NCBI GenBank assembly: GCA_023974075.1
Contig: CM043796.1
Location: 24,668,927 to 24,732,926 of the forward strand
DNA: 64,000 nucleotides
Direction of reading: 5' to 3'
From: Chaenocephalus aceratus
Lineage: Eukaryota; Chordata; Actinopteri; Perciformes; Channichthyidae
Below, one piece after another: positions 27,930 to 40,475 of this stretch (the stretch's first letter is position 1; each line of letters opens with the position of its first letter). The notes under the pieces are model-generated. The model saw nothing but the letters and a program-made list of their open reading frames with translations, was not told the DNA's origin and made no database searches. Made by a program: the position numbers and the translations under genes.

Positions 27930-28080
27930 CTATCTGCAAAGGTAAAACTCCCTGTGTTCCTCCAGAGGGAGTTTCTCTCCCCCCTCTTCCTGAAACCTCT
28001 CCATTGGACTCCTTTGTTTACTTCCGTAACATAGTGACTTCCCCATGTGACACTCGTGCTTCTATTGGCTAACACTCCAA
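27930..28080. repeat. Fragment related to the 1963/3013 TTAA-type family
   Basis: Shared phrases are gagggagtttctc (also at 2057) and gtttacttcc...tagtgac (also at 3203). No termini are visible. Confidence 0.4.
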
Positions 28081-29395
28081 CACATTGTATGTTTTGACAT
28101 CAATGTTTTAATCAATTAAAAAGTATTGCACAACCAGTCCAACTCTGATGCTGGATGTTACAGGGAATGTAATAATTGCAAATGCAGACCCCAGTGTTCT
28201 GATTGCATGAAAAATAAAACTTTTGTTAGTTGCATTACAATGTGCCTGAGGCATGCCTGCAGGCTCCCCTAGCTCACTGTAGTTCTTTTAAAAAACAAAG
28301 GCTGCTAGTAGAAACACAAAACATCTCGTTATTGAGGATGTAAAATAATAGTTCAGGTAAAACATTATTAAACAACATGTAAAAGCAAACATCAGACACA
28401 TTGCCAGGAGAAACACTCCCGTAGCATCCAGCCCATCAAACCTTATGTTCATCCAGCTATACTTAAAGCACATTAAAAAGCACATTAGAGCCTAAATGGG
28501 AAAAAAGGAAATAAGTGTTAAACACAGCCAAACTCCGGGTTCTTATATTATTTGAATCTTGAATTTTGTTAAAATATACACATTCATTCAAGTTAGCTGA
28601 TTCTTCTGTTTTGTAATCAATAGAACTCCAGAGCCATTAGTTATATTAAAACAACCGGCAGACAGCTCAAGTAAAGAATATGACCTCAAATGTGCTGCCA
28701 TTTCATATTTACACTATGCATTTGCTCGCGCTTGGAAGAGCAGCTACATTTGAGAACAATTGAATTGAATTACGCAATTTGATCCGAACATCTTGATCGT
28801 CTTTTCTTAAGTAATTATGAATTCCCTCCTTTACCTTGTGATGTTTTATATGTATAGGATAGGGGTTAGATATACTTTCGTTATCACCTTTTTAGACCAG
28901 AGCTCCAGTTAAACATTGGTACAAGCTGGTCTGTAGGGCTGCTGAGACTTCAGAGCACAGGTGGAGCACTGGGTGGTCCTGGACAGACCCAGTTTCCTCC
29001 TGAATATAGAAGCAGATAGACTAGTCTGCATCCTTAGGTCACTGAGTAACTGAAGGTGTTCAGATACTAGGGTTTACCTGAGGCTCCATGCTGCAGGGCA
29101 GTGATGCTCTGTCTCCATGGCTACAGAAGCTGCATGTTGGTCTGTGACTGGTTTTCAGCCCCGGTTAAAACGAGAGGAGACGGCTTGGCTCCACATCTTG
29201 ATCCACGTCCACGTCCAAATCTCCCCCAATGTCCCTGCTGTATCTCTGCGGGGGGGTGAGTTCCTCCCCTGTCACATCACCAGCTGTTGTGACAGTTCTG
29301 CAGCTTTGAACATGTGTGGGACGGGTGGGAGAAAAACCCATAAGTTGTTTATGTTACTAACAGTGTCTAATAATAAGAGCCACAATCACCACGTG

Positions 29396-30175
29396 TAGAG
29401 ATGATCCGATCACGTGATCGGGGATCGGAGCCGATCACGTGATTTTCAAAAGATCGGGGATCGGGAGAAAAAAATCGTTTAATTTTTAATTTTATTTAAT
29501 GTTACAAAACAAAAATGACCATGTTCACGTCTTAAAGTCATCCTGAGGACTTAGTTTTGGTTTAAAATCACACAACATCATGTATGTGTTGCTTTCTTTG
29601 GGCTTGTTTTCATAGACCTGGTTGCTTATTTCTCTGAAATCTGGCAACAGAGTGGGCGCAGTGTCTAATAGTAGCAGTAAGCTAACGAGAGGCTACGTTC
29701 AGCTGGTGACTCGGGAGTCGGGACAGAGAAAATGTCAGGAGTTTGGAAGTATTATAAAATTGAAAGCGAAGGCAGTGTAACAGCCAGATGCAATGTTTGC
29801 AAGGCGGAGGTTCCGCGTGGTGGAAAGAACAGAGCTACGTTCAACACGACCAATCTAATACGCTACCTGAGAAACAAACACCAACAACAACACGACGAGT
29901 ACACAGCGGCCACTCGGGTAACGGCACTGAAACAACCGACACTTTCAGAGACTTTTAAAAGGAAAGAGAAACTGCCCCAGAACAGTGAAAAGGCCAAACA
30001 AATAACTAGATAGCTGAATTCATCGCATTGGATGACCAGCCGTTATCTGTTACCTTTTTTTTTTCTTAATGCATTGCATAAAGATCGGATCGGGAAAAAT
30101 CGGTATCGGCAAATTGTCAAAATCAAATGATCGGAATCGGATCGGGAGCAAAAAAAGGTGATCGGGACATCCCTA
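29396..30175 (+). mobile_element. hAT-type transposon, internally deleted, with exact 8-bp target-site duplication
   Basis: The element starts tagagatgatccgatcac and ends gtgatcgggacatcccta, an imperfect terminal inverted repeat. Both sides are flanked by the identical 8-mer accacgtg (29388-29395 and 30176-30183), the 8-bp duplication characteristic of hAT transposons. Both subterminal regions carry many copies of GATCGG, which could be transposase-binding sites. At 780 bp it keeps only the N-terminal BED-finger part of a transposase, so it is non-autonomous. Confidence 0.92.
29732..30013 (+). pseudogene. Truncated hAT transposase: BED zinc-finger remnant (93 aa)
   Basis: The frame encodes one BED-type DNA-binding finger. 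Trp-5 and Tyr-7/8 lead into CNVC (Cys-x2-Cys, residues about 21-24), then RGGKNRATFNTTNLIRYLRNKH and the pair H-x3-H (KHQQQH). A basic tail and a stop follow. This order is that of the N terminus of ZBED/hAT transposases. The RNase-H-like catalytic domain and the hAT dimerisation region are absent, so it cannot transpose by itself. It lies entirely inside the 780-bp element. It could make a short DNA-binding protein if transcribed, but nothing here shows that it is. Confidence 0.8.
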
Positions 30176-31545
30176 ACCACGTGTGTAGCACCCGTTACCT
30201 TAGTAATCAAGTGGGGAAGTTTCATGTTGACATATAGTTGTGTGTTTGCCTTTCTCACCCCCTCAACAGTGACAGATCCACACTCGGGGGCTTCAGGTCC
30301 CCGGTCTCTCTTCAGAGGACATCAGACTGCCTGTCACTCACTGGGTTTGGGGGGGAAAGAAGCCTGTCTGCAGAGAGGTGCCTCTCATTAGAAATGGATC
30401 CAAACAGGTAGAGCAGCTCCTTCACTAGCGCTAGTTGAGCTGCAAGAGGACACCCACTGTAGAGGAATCCCTCCCCCACCCTCCCCCTCAGGGAGCCTGA
30501 ACACCTCGATACAGGAGGCCTTGAAGAGCAGCGCATCGTTAGCCAGCTGGAGGTGATGTCTTCCACTCGGCAGCAGGTCCCTTGCTGGTGGGGTTAGCAG
30601 GAGGGACTCTGCACAGGGTGTATTTCTCTTTGAGCCGTTTCAAATCATTCTGTTCCTAAGTTGTAGAGCACCTGGAGGCAGGAAGCGCTGCACAGGTGAT
30701 GTTCTGAGACACTTCCTGTCAAAGTGCTGTGTGCAGTGAGAAAAGTACAACTCGAAGGTGCTGCGATTGTTAAACTCGGCTCTTGAGGTGTTGGCCAGGT
30801 TCCCGGAGGTTCTGCTCAGATGGCCTCTGAGGTCTTCCAGCAGTACGACAGCAGGTGCTCTTCTTCTTCCTCCTGTTTTGGTCAGGTAGAAAACAACACA
30901 CTCATAAGTTCTTTCAAAAAGCATCAGGGGATCACCTTGAACATCATATGGAAACAAAGTGTTTTTCTGTTGCTTTTCTGTACAGATCTTAGAGTTAGAG
31001 GTCCAGGCAAAACATTTTCGGTATGGAAATGAATTGATTGTTCAAAGAAATGCCATTAACACGTATAAACTCTCTAGGACATTATTCAAAGGGAGGTTGA
31101 TTGATGATGGTTGAACATGTCAATCAAACACTATAGGCATTGCTCTGCAGCTAACAGCCGACACTCTACAAGTGTTAGGCTTCCAACACAATGTTGTGGA
31201 ATTTGCCCCAACTCAGACACACGAGCAGTGACGGTGAGGTCCAATTCGGATGTTGGAGATACGGCTAACTGTCTTTGAGTTCATCCCAAAGGAATTTGAA
31301 TGTGTTGAGGTTTGGACACTCGTGAAACCATTTCTCCTTGGACCTCGCTTCGGACCGTGAAACGCGGATGCCTACAAGGAGAGAGAGAGTCAGAAAACAT
31401 GCACCCTGCAACCATTTGTAAAATAGTAAATGGCAATATTGGATGGAGATCTGGAAATAGTTTGAATGTTCTTCAGGTTTATCAAAACTGAAAGCAAAAC
31501 GTATTATTCACATCAAAGTGAAGTCCAAACCCTTCGTTGAAAATC

Positions 31546-34500
31546 TTTATTCAAAAATGGTGTAACCAGGAGGACAGTTTGCATTTGGTGAACTTTGCAA
31601 TGAGCCACAAGTTGAGTTACAAAGTGCTCCATCGACATCTGTACAGTGAACATGGGTTTTAATACAGGACAGATAAAAGACAAGAACTATGAAAAGTGCA
31701 TCATCATGAGAAACTGCCAAACTGTATCCACTCTGAAAATAAAATAACCACTCAAATGAAAATGAATACAGGCATGTCTCCAAAGCAGATGAGTTTTCAA
31801 CTTGCAGGCCAACAAGCTGGATCTGTCATCGTGAAGAGAAGGCTTTTATCTTCAGCATGGCTCAATGAGGGTATTGAACCAGCAACATCTATATTATCCA
31901 TGTCTGTGGCCCCTGTGTCTAAAACATATTCACAATGCGTTCACCCACATCCTGTCGAAGAGTAGAGCTGTCATTGTGCCATGGCTTGGATTCAGATTTA
32001 GCCAATACGCTTATTTAAGATAGGAACAACTAAAAGCTTCTTACCAAAAGTACATCCTTGTGTTTCACAAAACCTTTGAAATTCTAATAGAACCTCAAGA
32101 ATCAATGTACCACTTTTATATATTAAAACGGTTCGAGGCAGCCCAATTTCCTTAAAGTGAAAGAACCATCCGTGCAATAATAATCAGAACATGAAATGGA
32201 AAGCAAAGTGAATGAAATGGCTTCTGTGGGAGATCTCTGTGGAGCTAAGTGAGCCATTTCCCGCTCTCTGATCTTTTCGTTACAATCAGCCTCGTAACAC
32301 AAAACAGTGATCATGAGCATCTGTCGTAAAGGCGGATGTGCGCTAATGAAAAGAGAGGCAATCATATTCAGAGAGCAGGGCATTTAACAAAGTGAAACCC
32401 TGACAGTCACTGCCTTTCATTTCAGAGTGAAGCAGCTTTTTATCTGATCCTGTCTGTGTTCTGACTCCACAGATTCCAGATGCCTCGTGGATTCAGAACA
32501 ACTCGGGTTTAACAATCTTTCTTCATTTTCATAAAAACATTAAAATAACAAGTTCAGATCAAGCAAAAAAAGCTGTGGTTGTGTCCAAAAACATTCAGTG
32601 AGCCCACGTTCACTCTGCGTTCCTTCATTAGCATAAACACACACTGTGGTTCATCTGCAGTTGATCTCACATGTACATATTAATGCATGTAATAATAGTA
32701 CATCTATTAGTATTGTTATTAAACCATGGTATACTATTCTAATATTTGTAGTACAGATGTTTTTCTCACATCAAGTAAGATTTTTAAAAGTTTACACATT
32801 TCCAAAATAGTATTTACCCTTTCCCCTGGCGAGCAACAAAGAAGAAAAACAAATACTTCAAAGATCAGACGGGCTCCATAAATGTTCAAATGGCTTTGAC
32901 ACATTGACGGACCCTCGTTAAACAAAAAGTGCAGAAAGAAAAAACAACTTGGATTATTTTTGACATGATGACATAAAAAAGGTTGGATTCAGTTCACACG
33001 TTAGAAACAACAGAAAGTATTTACAGCCATGTTTAGTCGACCACCCATTCAAATTAAAAACACGAACCAGGAGCACCTGTGGCACTTCACAAATTCACTC
33101 CACTGATACAGCAGCAAGAAGAAGACCCACCACTGCAGCACAAACGCATTGAAATGGGCTCAGTAGAGCGGTGGCACATGTAGTGCACATTCAATGCTGT
33201 GGGTATGGCTGTGGGTATGGCTGTGGGTATGGCTGCGGGTATGGCTGCGGGTATGGCTGCGGGTATGGCTGCGGGTATGGCTGCGGGTATGGCTGCGGGT
33301 ATGGCTGCGGGTATGGCTGCGGGTATGGCTGCGGGTATGGCTGCGGGTATGGCTGCGGGTATGGCTGCGGGTATGGCTGCGGGTATGGCTGCGGGTATGG
33401 CTGTGGGTATGGCTGTCTGTCGGGCAGACGGAGCTCCATGGACGTCTTCTTCACCATTTGAAACCACAGAAAAAGATTCAGAGACAAAGAACCTGAGCCA
33501 TCTTCAAAGCAGCTCCTACAGTTCACCGCATATGTCCTTCAAATTGATTTCCAACGTCACAGTATAGAAAACAAGCGCTGCTGCTCTTACATCACATTTG
33601 ACGGGAAGTCAGGGGTTGCTACACAGCGTGAATCAAACTCCTTGAAGTGTGTAGAAAACAATCCGAAACACTTCATTTCTTAAACAAGTCATTTGTGTGA
33701 AGATGAAACATGAAGGGCATAATGTCCCCGACACAGGACATGTTTATGCAAGTCGGTTTCTCCCATAGAACTTCATAAAAAACTACAAATGTAAGAGTGT
33801 CTGGAAGCTTTCATGTATCCCCTTCATATAAGTGTGAATAGTAATGTATTCAAAACCAGGCCAGCCCATATCTGGAGAGCTAGAGTGCATTTACCTATGC
33901 ACACATGTAACACTTGAATAACAATGCATACATTCATTAATAAAACAACATGTCAGTATGTGTACAATTCCAATTCAGGATACTTCAGCATCACACCTTT
34001 AGGTCCTTAAACACATTGACTTCTCTGTCTCTGACACACACGATAAAACATCAGTAATGAACCAAAACACAGGAAGTGTGACTGTGCAGTAGGATTTTTT
34101 AAATTGGTCCAGTATTAAGCGAGATGCTGCACTGTGATCCCATTGGTCCACTGAAAGCACTCGTTTGTGTGAGGTAGCGCTCTCTCTCTCAATACTAGAC
34201 CAATTTCAGAAAGGTTTTTCCCGCATCGGTCACTTGGACACTACAACGTATGAAAACAGGGAGCAGGTGGAAAAAGACCTAAGTGCGCCTTTAACTAATT
34301 CATGAGTGCAATGCATTACATAGAAAGCCTGAAAAACCGAAACAACTGAAAGCTAAAATAATCAGAAAACCATCAAAAAAAGACAGGTTTGAGTAACATT
34401 CATACCCACACAACAAAAGTGCTGTTTTACTATTATTGCATGGACTGATTTATAGCAAGTTAGCAATGCTTCATAACGTCTTGATGAATGAAAGTGTGCA

Positions 34501-35212
34501 TTAGGAACACAGTGCTGCCTTTGCTCTCCCGCAGGCCTCAGAACGTATGTTGGACCCGGACACTGCGCTGCAGCTGCTCGTAGACACTCAGGACGGCACG
34601 ACAAAGGGGACATACGTCTCACAGAGAATTACAATGTAAAACTCATTTGATGGAATGTTTGCAATAAGCAAGTGCACTCGGTGTTGCCAAAGTAAAAACT
34701 TTCAGAAATTATCTGCTACTCCTTTCCGAGAGGAATCCATTTAATTTTAGCGAACATACTCCATAGATTTCCATTATTGGTTCCTGCACCTTCAGTCATT
34801 TGTGAATTCCTTCACAGCCCCCATGTCGACGGTAGGACTAACAAAAAGACAGGGATGAGGCGGTGGTTTTACAACCCACACATACAGTGTGTACACATAC
34901 AGAACTGTCCCAGTCACCCCAGTAGGAAAGATCCCCATTATCTTCTTGCCCATGACCTGTTGGAGCCAGGAGGTCGGAGCAGATACAAAAACAAACCGCT
35001 TTACATTAGAGACCAGCTCTCACAGAAATGCTCCTTAGCAAAAGTTAAGAAATAAGGAAAATACAACTCAGTATCTCCTCCACATGGACACATGTTTTAG
35101 TGCAGGCGGACGCAGGTCTGCTCAGCACTGCAGTCCAGCCCTGACCAATCAGCAGTGACTCCTACGGGACTCTTTGTACCTGATGTCTACAGACTCCTCC
35201 GGCACGATGACA
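31546..35212 (-). other. man1b1: man1b1 3' untranslated region and/or 3' flank
   Basis: Downstream of the man1b1 stop the nearest minus-strand poly(A) signals I can see are ATTAAA at 34740-34745, giving a 3' UTR of about 0.5 kb, and AATAAA at 31546-31551, giving about 3.7 kb. Which is used is unknown. The stretch carries a 12-bp minisatellite at 33198-33416. Apart from that I see no other gene. Confidence 0.45.
33198..33416. repeat. 12-bp minisatellite, about 18 copies
   Basis: The unit gggtatggctgc (first three and last two copies end in gt) is repeated with almost no divergence. Because 12 is divisible by 3, four reading frames stay open (Gly-Met-Ala-Ala on plus, Tyr-Pro-Gln-Pro on minus); these are not genes. 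Confidence 0.98.
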
Positions 35213-35422
35213 TCACTTGGGGGGGGAGGGCCAGATGGGGAAAGCGTGGGCCTCCGTGTTAAAGACATACTTGTCCAGATTGAGAAGCTCCATGTCGTCA
35301 GAGAAGAGCAGATAGAAGTACTTCAGGGTCTCACCCAGGAAGAAGCTCTCCATCTTGTCTCGGGGCGCGGGGTTCTCGATGTCACGTACGTTGTTGATGG
35401 ACGTGTAGCCGCCACCGGGGAC
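35213..35422 (-). CDS. man1b1: man1b1 terminal coding exon 13
   Basis: It encodes [32 protein letters not shown] and the C terminus [17 protein letters not shown], then TGA. The Thr of FNTEAH is the Ca2+ ligand. Confidence 0.97.
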   Translation of the reverse strand, partial: VPGGGYTSINNVRDIENPAPRDKMESFFLGETLKYFYLLFSDDMELLNLDKYVFNTEAHAFPIWPSPPK

Positions 35423-38400
35423 CTGGAGACCAGGAAGTGATGGTTTAGGGACGTAATCAAAAGAGATGATGTAATTAAAAACAGCAATAACTAAATGCTT
35501 TTTTAAGTGTGCCATTTGTACCCCCTGCTGTGAATTAAATTGTGTAAATACAGTTAAAAAAACATTACAAAACATGAACTTCCTTCGATGTGTTGCACTG
35601 CAAACAAAGTAAACAAGAGTTGTACACATCACAGAGCTTTAGCTGGTCAGATGGTTCGTACCTTAGTGTGGTTGTTGAAGCTTTCCAGTATGTCCCATCC
35701 CCAGTCTCTGTACTTGGTGTCCTTGGTGAACCTGTACATGTAGAACAGACTCTCCACTGTTTCTGGTCTCAGCAGGTTGTGTCTGTCTGCAGGCTGGAGG
35801 ACGAGGACAATGTGTTGGTAAGACACACCACTGTCTCTATTGTCATATACATTGTTATATATTGTAGTACAATGTGCAGATTTGTACTCTCATTTCAAAT
35901 CTTTATAGAAGGCTTAGGAATGAACAAGGAGTGGATATATCTTTGTTGCAGTAACACATATTGCTATGCTTTCTGGAGGGTAAACATAGAAGACATTAGA
36001 TTAGCCAGCACAAAGAATACAAAATAGAACTATTAAATAAAACATCCGGGGGCTAGATGTGATTTTACCGACTCCAAAACAGAAACTAGAAAGAGATTCC
36101 TTATCCTAGATTTGAGTAGAAACACTGCAGATTTGTCAACTGATGTTTCAAGTAAATAAAACTGAACACATATAAAAACACAGCAGCCAATCAGACCGGA
36201 GTCTCTGGAGAGACATCTATCTTCGTTTTGATGGATGATGAGTGTCCTTCCTGTGCTTTTACTGAGGATTGAGTATTCTTATTTCTCTCTTATTTTGTGT
36301 TACCTTACCGTGACCTGAATAAAAAGGTCTATAATCAACTCTAAATGTAACTCATCTGTGCACTGAAAACCAAACACAAAGATATGCTTTCATGGGGCAG
36401 AAGAATGTGTGTGGTGTTTAAAATAATAAAGTCTACATAATATGATATTCATTTACTAAGTTTTGAATCCGAGAGTTTCTAAAAATGTGTCCTACTTATA
36501 TGTGAGGTTAATGAAGGCAGCCGAGGAGAAAAGCACCATACATGCTTTGATAAAACTGGAGCAGTAATGAACAAGAAAATGAGCACGGAAGACATTTTGA
36601 AAGGTTATAATCCCAGCTCCCAGGACACATGCATATTCCCTCTGACTCCTTTCAGCTACTGTAGTGTAGGCAGAGCATCAATGTACAGATGTGTAGAGAC
36701 ACTTACAAAAAGGCAAAGCTCTAAAAGCATGTTCATTTGAATGTAGAACTGTTTTGATGTCCCTGTGCTTCACCTTGACGAAGATATCCTGGCCATCGGA
36801 GGCCTGCAGGTTGAAGTGAGCGATCTCTGGACTCAGCCCCGTCTCCATCTGTTTGTACATCTGATGACACGTCTCCATCAGCTGCACAGCCAGGTCCATG
36901 TGGTCCCCCGGGAGCCCGTTGTGGGCCCCCAGTGCCAAGGTGCCTGGCAGGAAGCACACGAGGTGGTCCTGCAGTGACAAGATAAAGGGGTCCATGAGGA
37001 AGGGCCAGGATATTGAGGGATAGCATTGATTTATGTGGAGAGAAAGACTGCCTGCACATGGGTTTGTACAGATAAAGATTAGACTACAGCACAAAGGCGG
37101 ATTGAACAAGGCGGTGAATGTCTGATGCGAGTTCATTGACTTTCGGCAGTGTGAAAATTACCCGATGACAATCCTTGAGCTGCTCGTGGTACATCCAGAA
37201 GGGTTAGGGTTACTGTAGCTCACAGTAGCTCACCTGGTCATCTTCTCTCTCTCACTTTCATGTATTTTAACCTCAAAGTCAAAGTCAACTTTATTGTCAA
37301 TCTTTCAGTGTGTGTGTACACAGAGATCAAAATACCGTTCCCCACAAGCCTGAATATAACCCGTCTATCTAATAAAAGAAAAGCCAAAAAGAACACCCCA
37401 GAAACACCAACTGGCATTGGAAGAGCAGCTTCTCCCATGTGTTACAGCAGTACGTTGCTTAGCTTCCTTGCTTGTACTCCTGCTGGTCCGAACTGTAGGT
37501 TTGTGGAAAAGGTAAGTCCTAACTGTCCGTTGAAGGGCTTGTGTGTGTGTCGCAAACTGACTGAGAGTATCTTTACCATTTTAGGGTTGAAGCGGGTATG
37601 GGACAACTCTCCAACAAAAGTCAGTCTGCCGGACCCCGTCTGTCTCACGAGGTGTTTCTTCACTCCCTCCACGGCCTGAAGGTAGTCCTCCAGCAGGCTG
37701 GGAAAGACAACAACAGGGAATGTGAGAGATGTTCATTTTAGTCAGTATTATATGAGACATGGTAGTCAGTCAGTAGTCATTTAGTTTGGGAGTTTTCAAA
37801 ATATACTGAAGTAGGTATCTTAAAAAGAAGAATATATTTTTTAACATATACAACAATGCAGGAGAGAGAAAAAACTCTACATAAAAAAGGCTCAAAGGTC
37901 TGCTCTAATCCATCAGTCTGCACAACATCAGTGTTTCCCACAGATCTGAAATATACTTGTGGCTGGGGGCGGGGGGGGGGGGGGGGGCGTGGCTTTGTGA
38001 CGTGCAACAGTGTTATTTTTATTTTTGCATTACTTTTAATATAGTATATTTTAATATTGTTTTAATATTGTCTGCTTATCTGTATTATTGTGTTGCATTG
38101 TTGGAGAAGCCTGTGACCTAAGATGTTCATCGACATAACCTTGAACATTAACATGAACCTTTCTGTTGGTCGCTTGTTAGCAGACCCTTCACGCGATGCG
38201 TACAGGAGGCGTAGAGCGCGCCAGTAGTTAAACGATCGCAGATGGCGTCGTGCTCGCGGACGGATAAAAAACCAAACCGAAATGGGTCGCGAAATATACT
38301 TTGGCGGCCGTTAATATACCCGGCCGGCCCGCCCAAGTAAAGTGTATGTGTGGTAAACCCTGCAACATACAGTACATTCTGACTACTTGCAGTACTCTGA

Positions 38401-40438
38401 ATGTCAGGTTATGTTCATCTTTGTTATTCCATCATAAAATGCAGTTACATGTTCTCATAAATGTGACAAAGATGCATTTACTCGTCTTCCGTCTTGCCTC
38501 CCTGGATCCACTGTTTGAGCAGGTATTCATAGTAGCTGTCTGCCCTGGCCCCCAGAGTGAAGACCCCTTTGTGGGTGAACTGGCCGCTGTTGGTGTTGAT
38601 GAACATGGGAACCAGGCCGTCGTGTTTGCCTGGCAGCTTGTGGACCAGCTTCATCACCTCATTCACAACCTCCTGCAAGGGTGAAAGACATCATGAGGAA
38701 ACGGTCCTCATGTGACCAGCTGCTGGAGTGTGAGCCAATGCGTCTACAGATCACAGTTTTAAGCCATTTTTCATTGGGACATTAAGCAATTTCCCAATTC
38801 GATAGGCCTGAATGTGATGAGGCTCATCAGAAGTGATGGCTGGCTATGGTCATGCCAGAAAATACACAAATGAATATCAGATTGAGACTAACATCTTCGG
38901 GGGTTACAGTAGCTCTGGTTTCTGAAATAACTCATGAACTCAAATGTTTGCAAGCTGTACTTAATATCTGAACTGAAACCCTCGGTCAAATATCTTTATA
39001 AACTGCCCCAATCTTTATTTCACTCAATCTCAAAAGACTGTGAGCCAAATCAAAGTTATGGACACAAACAACTTGGTGTTCTGACCTGGTACTGGGGGTC
39101 CTGTGTGAGGCGGCTCAGCTCTCTGAACTCCAGCTGAATGCTGGTGACCTCGGCCAGCGTGCTGTCCGACGTCCATCGGGGGGGGTGGGCTGTCCCCTTC
39201 CCGATGTTCACGTCTGAGAACGGGATCTTTGAAGGAGTTTTGAAGGCAGGCATCAATCTCGCCCCGATGTCTTTCTTTAAAAGGGAGAGAAGAAACAGAA
39301 ATAGATTAGAAATGACATTTTCTGTGTTGTATGAGTTAACCACCTTTATTTTGAAAATGCTACAGCTTTACACAACTTTCACACATCAGTAAATCTGACG
39401 TCTTCTTAAATCGGGAGGTGGCGTAGTGAACCTACAAAGCAGTTTCAACGACGCTACGTGGGCAGCATGTTCATGGGTTTGAAACAAATGTCTTATAAAA
39501 CAGCTGTGGATGGACTCACAGCTTTGTCGAGGAAGAGCTGGTCTCCTGTCAGATTGTAGGTGCTCAGCAGGCCCCCGAGGACCCGGATGGTCGTCTCAAA
39601 AAGATTCACGTCCACGTTCTTGTCGAAGGAGAGCTCTTTCTCTACCCAGTCCCTCGCTTCTGCAAACTCTATGTGGAGTGAGTCAGAGAGGGAATCACAG
39701 AGAGAGGAAAACAACTATTACATTGGTCATCACGTTAACACGGTGGATCAAAGATGTTCTCCTAAAACGTGTGCCAAAAGTGAGATGGAGTGAGGTTTCC
39801 TAACGACACCAGCAAAAGCCTCCAAGCTAGGATTTGTCAGATACTTAAAAGGAAACATCAACGTTTGAATCCTTTAACATTGCCAGACTCATTTGGGATA
39901 GCAACGAAAAAAGAAGGTTAAAAACGATGGTGCCTACTTTACCCACAATGCAACGTGTCTGCTAATGTGACTGTGAGCAGCTAGCCTCAAGCAGACATTA
40001 TGAGCAGGCTTTTGAGATCTGGTAAGATCAGTTCCTTTTCAACGACACACCCCAATATCTTTTTACTTTAAAACTTGTCTTCAGCATCACTTCAAAAGAG
40101 TTCACACATCTCCCTGTGAAGAGTCAACACTTTAACGTTTAATTTAAGTAGTACTCGCTAACATCTAAAAGAAATACTTTGATGTGTAAAGTCCTTTTTA
40201 CAGGACCAAGTACAAAGCTACAAAAAAATGAGAATGCTCTATATCAGTGATTCTCAAATGGGGTACGCGGACCCCTGGGGGTACGTTGGGGTACTGCAGG
40301 GGGTACGTGAAATAAAAAAAAAAAAAAAAAGGTTAATTAAAAAAATACCATGCATGATTAAAAAAATAATCTTAGTACAATAAGTTAAATAGAAAACACA
40401 ATTTTACATAAAATATTCCTAGAACCACCAAGGGGGTC

Positions 40439-40475
<37 letters not shown>

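Larger units (their letters stand above)
28285..31340 (-). other. Unresolved minus-strand frames, possibly a decayed gene
   Basis: Several minus-strand stretches have coding-like composition but no recognised family. One is 28288-28497, after a good acceptor (tttcccatttag): a hydrophobic segment containing GVFLLAMCLMFAFTCCLIMFY and then a stop. Another, 30640-30890, contains two N-glycosylation sequons (NTS, NRS) and an odd number of Cys, and stops; the reading then appears to jump frame at about 30.6 kb and 30.5 kb. A third at about 31190-31340 has the phrase CPNLNTFKFLWDELK, resembling the end of a Tc1-type transposase. A complete hAT element splits the region. They may be unrelated relics; I do not assign a function. 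Confidence 0.15.
17601..31545. other. Intergenic stretch between whrn and man1b1
   Basis: I recognise no intact gene here. It holds a perfect palindrome, SINE and LINE fragments, a CA-rich block, one complete hAT-type element and a few minus-strand frames near 28.3-31.0 kb that look partly coding but match no family I can name. The parts at about 18.6-20.0, 20.2-23.9, 24.2-26.5, 26.8-27.9 and 31.1-31.5 kb hold nothing I can support. Confidence 0.6.

Noticed and set aside
33087..33567. Frames of 96-126 codons with Tyr-Pro-Gln-Pro or Gly-Met-Ala-Ala repeats
   Set aside because: A 12-bp tandem repeat keeps several frames open on both strands at once; not evidence of a protein.
34500..34630. Plus-strand exon-like text after ctctcccgcag near 34542
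   Set aside because: It has an acceptor-like start but no family match, no donor and no neighbouring exon; it lies in the probable man1b1 3' region.
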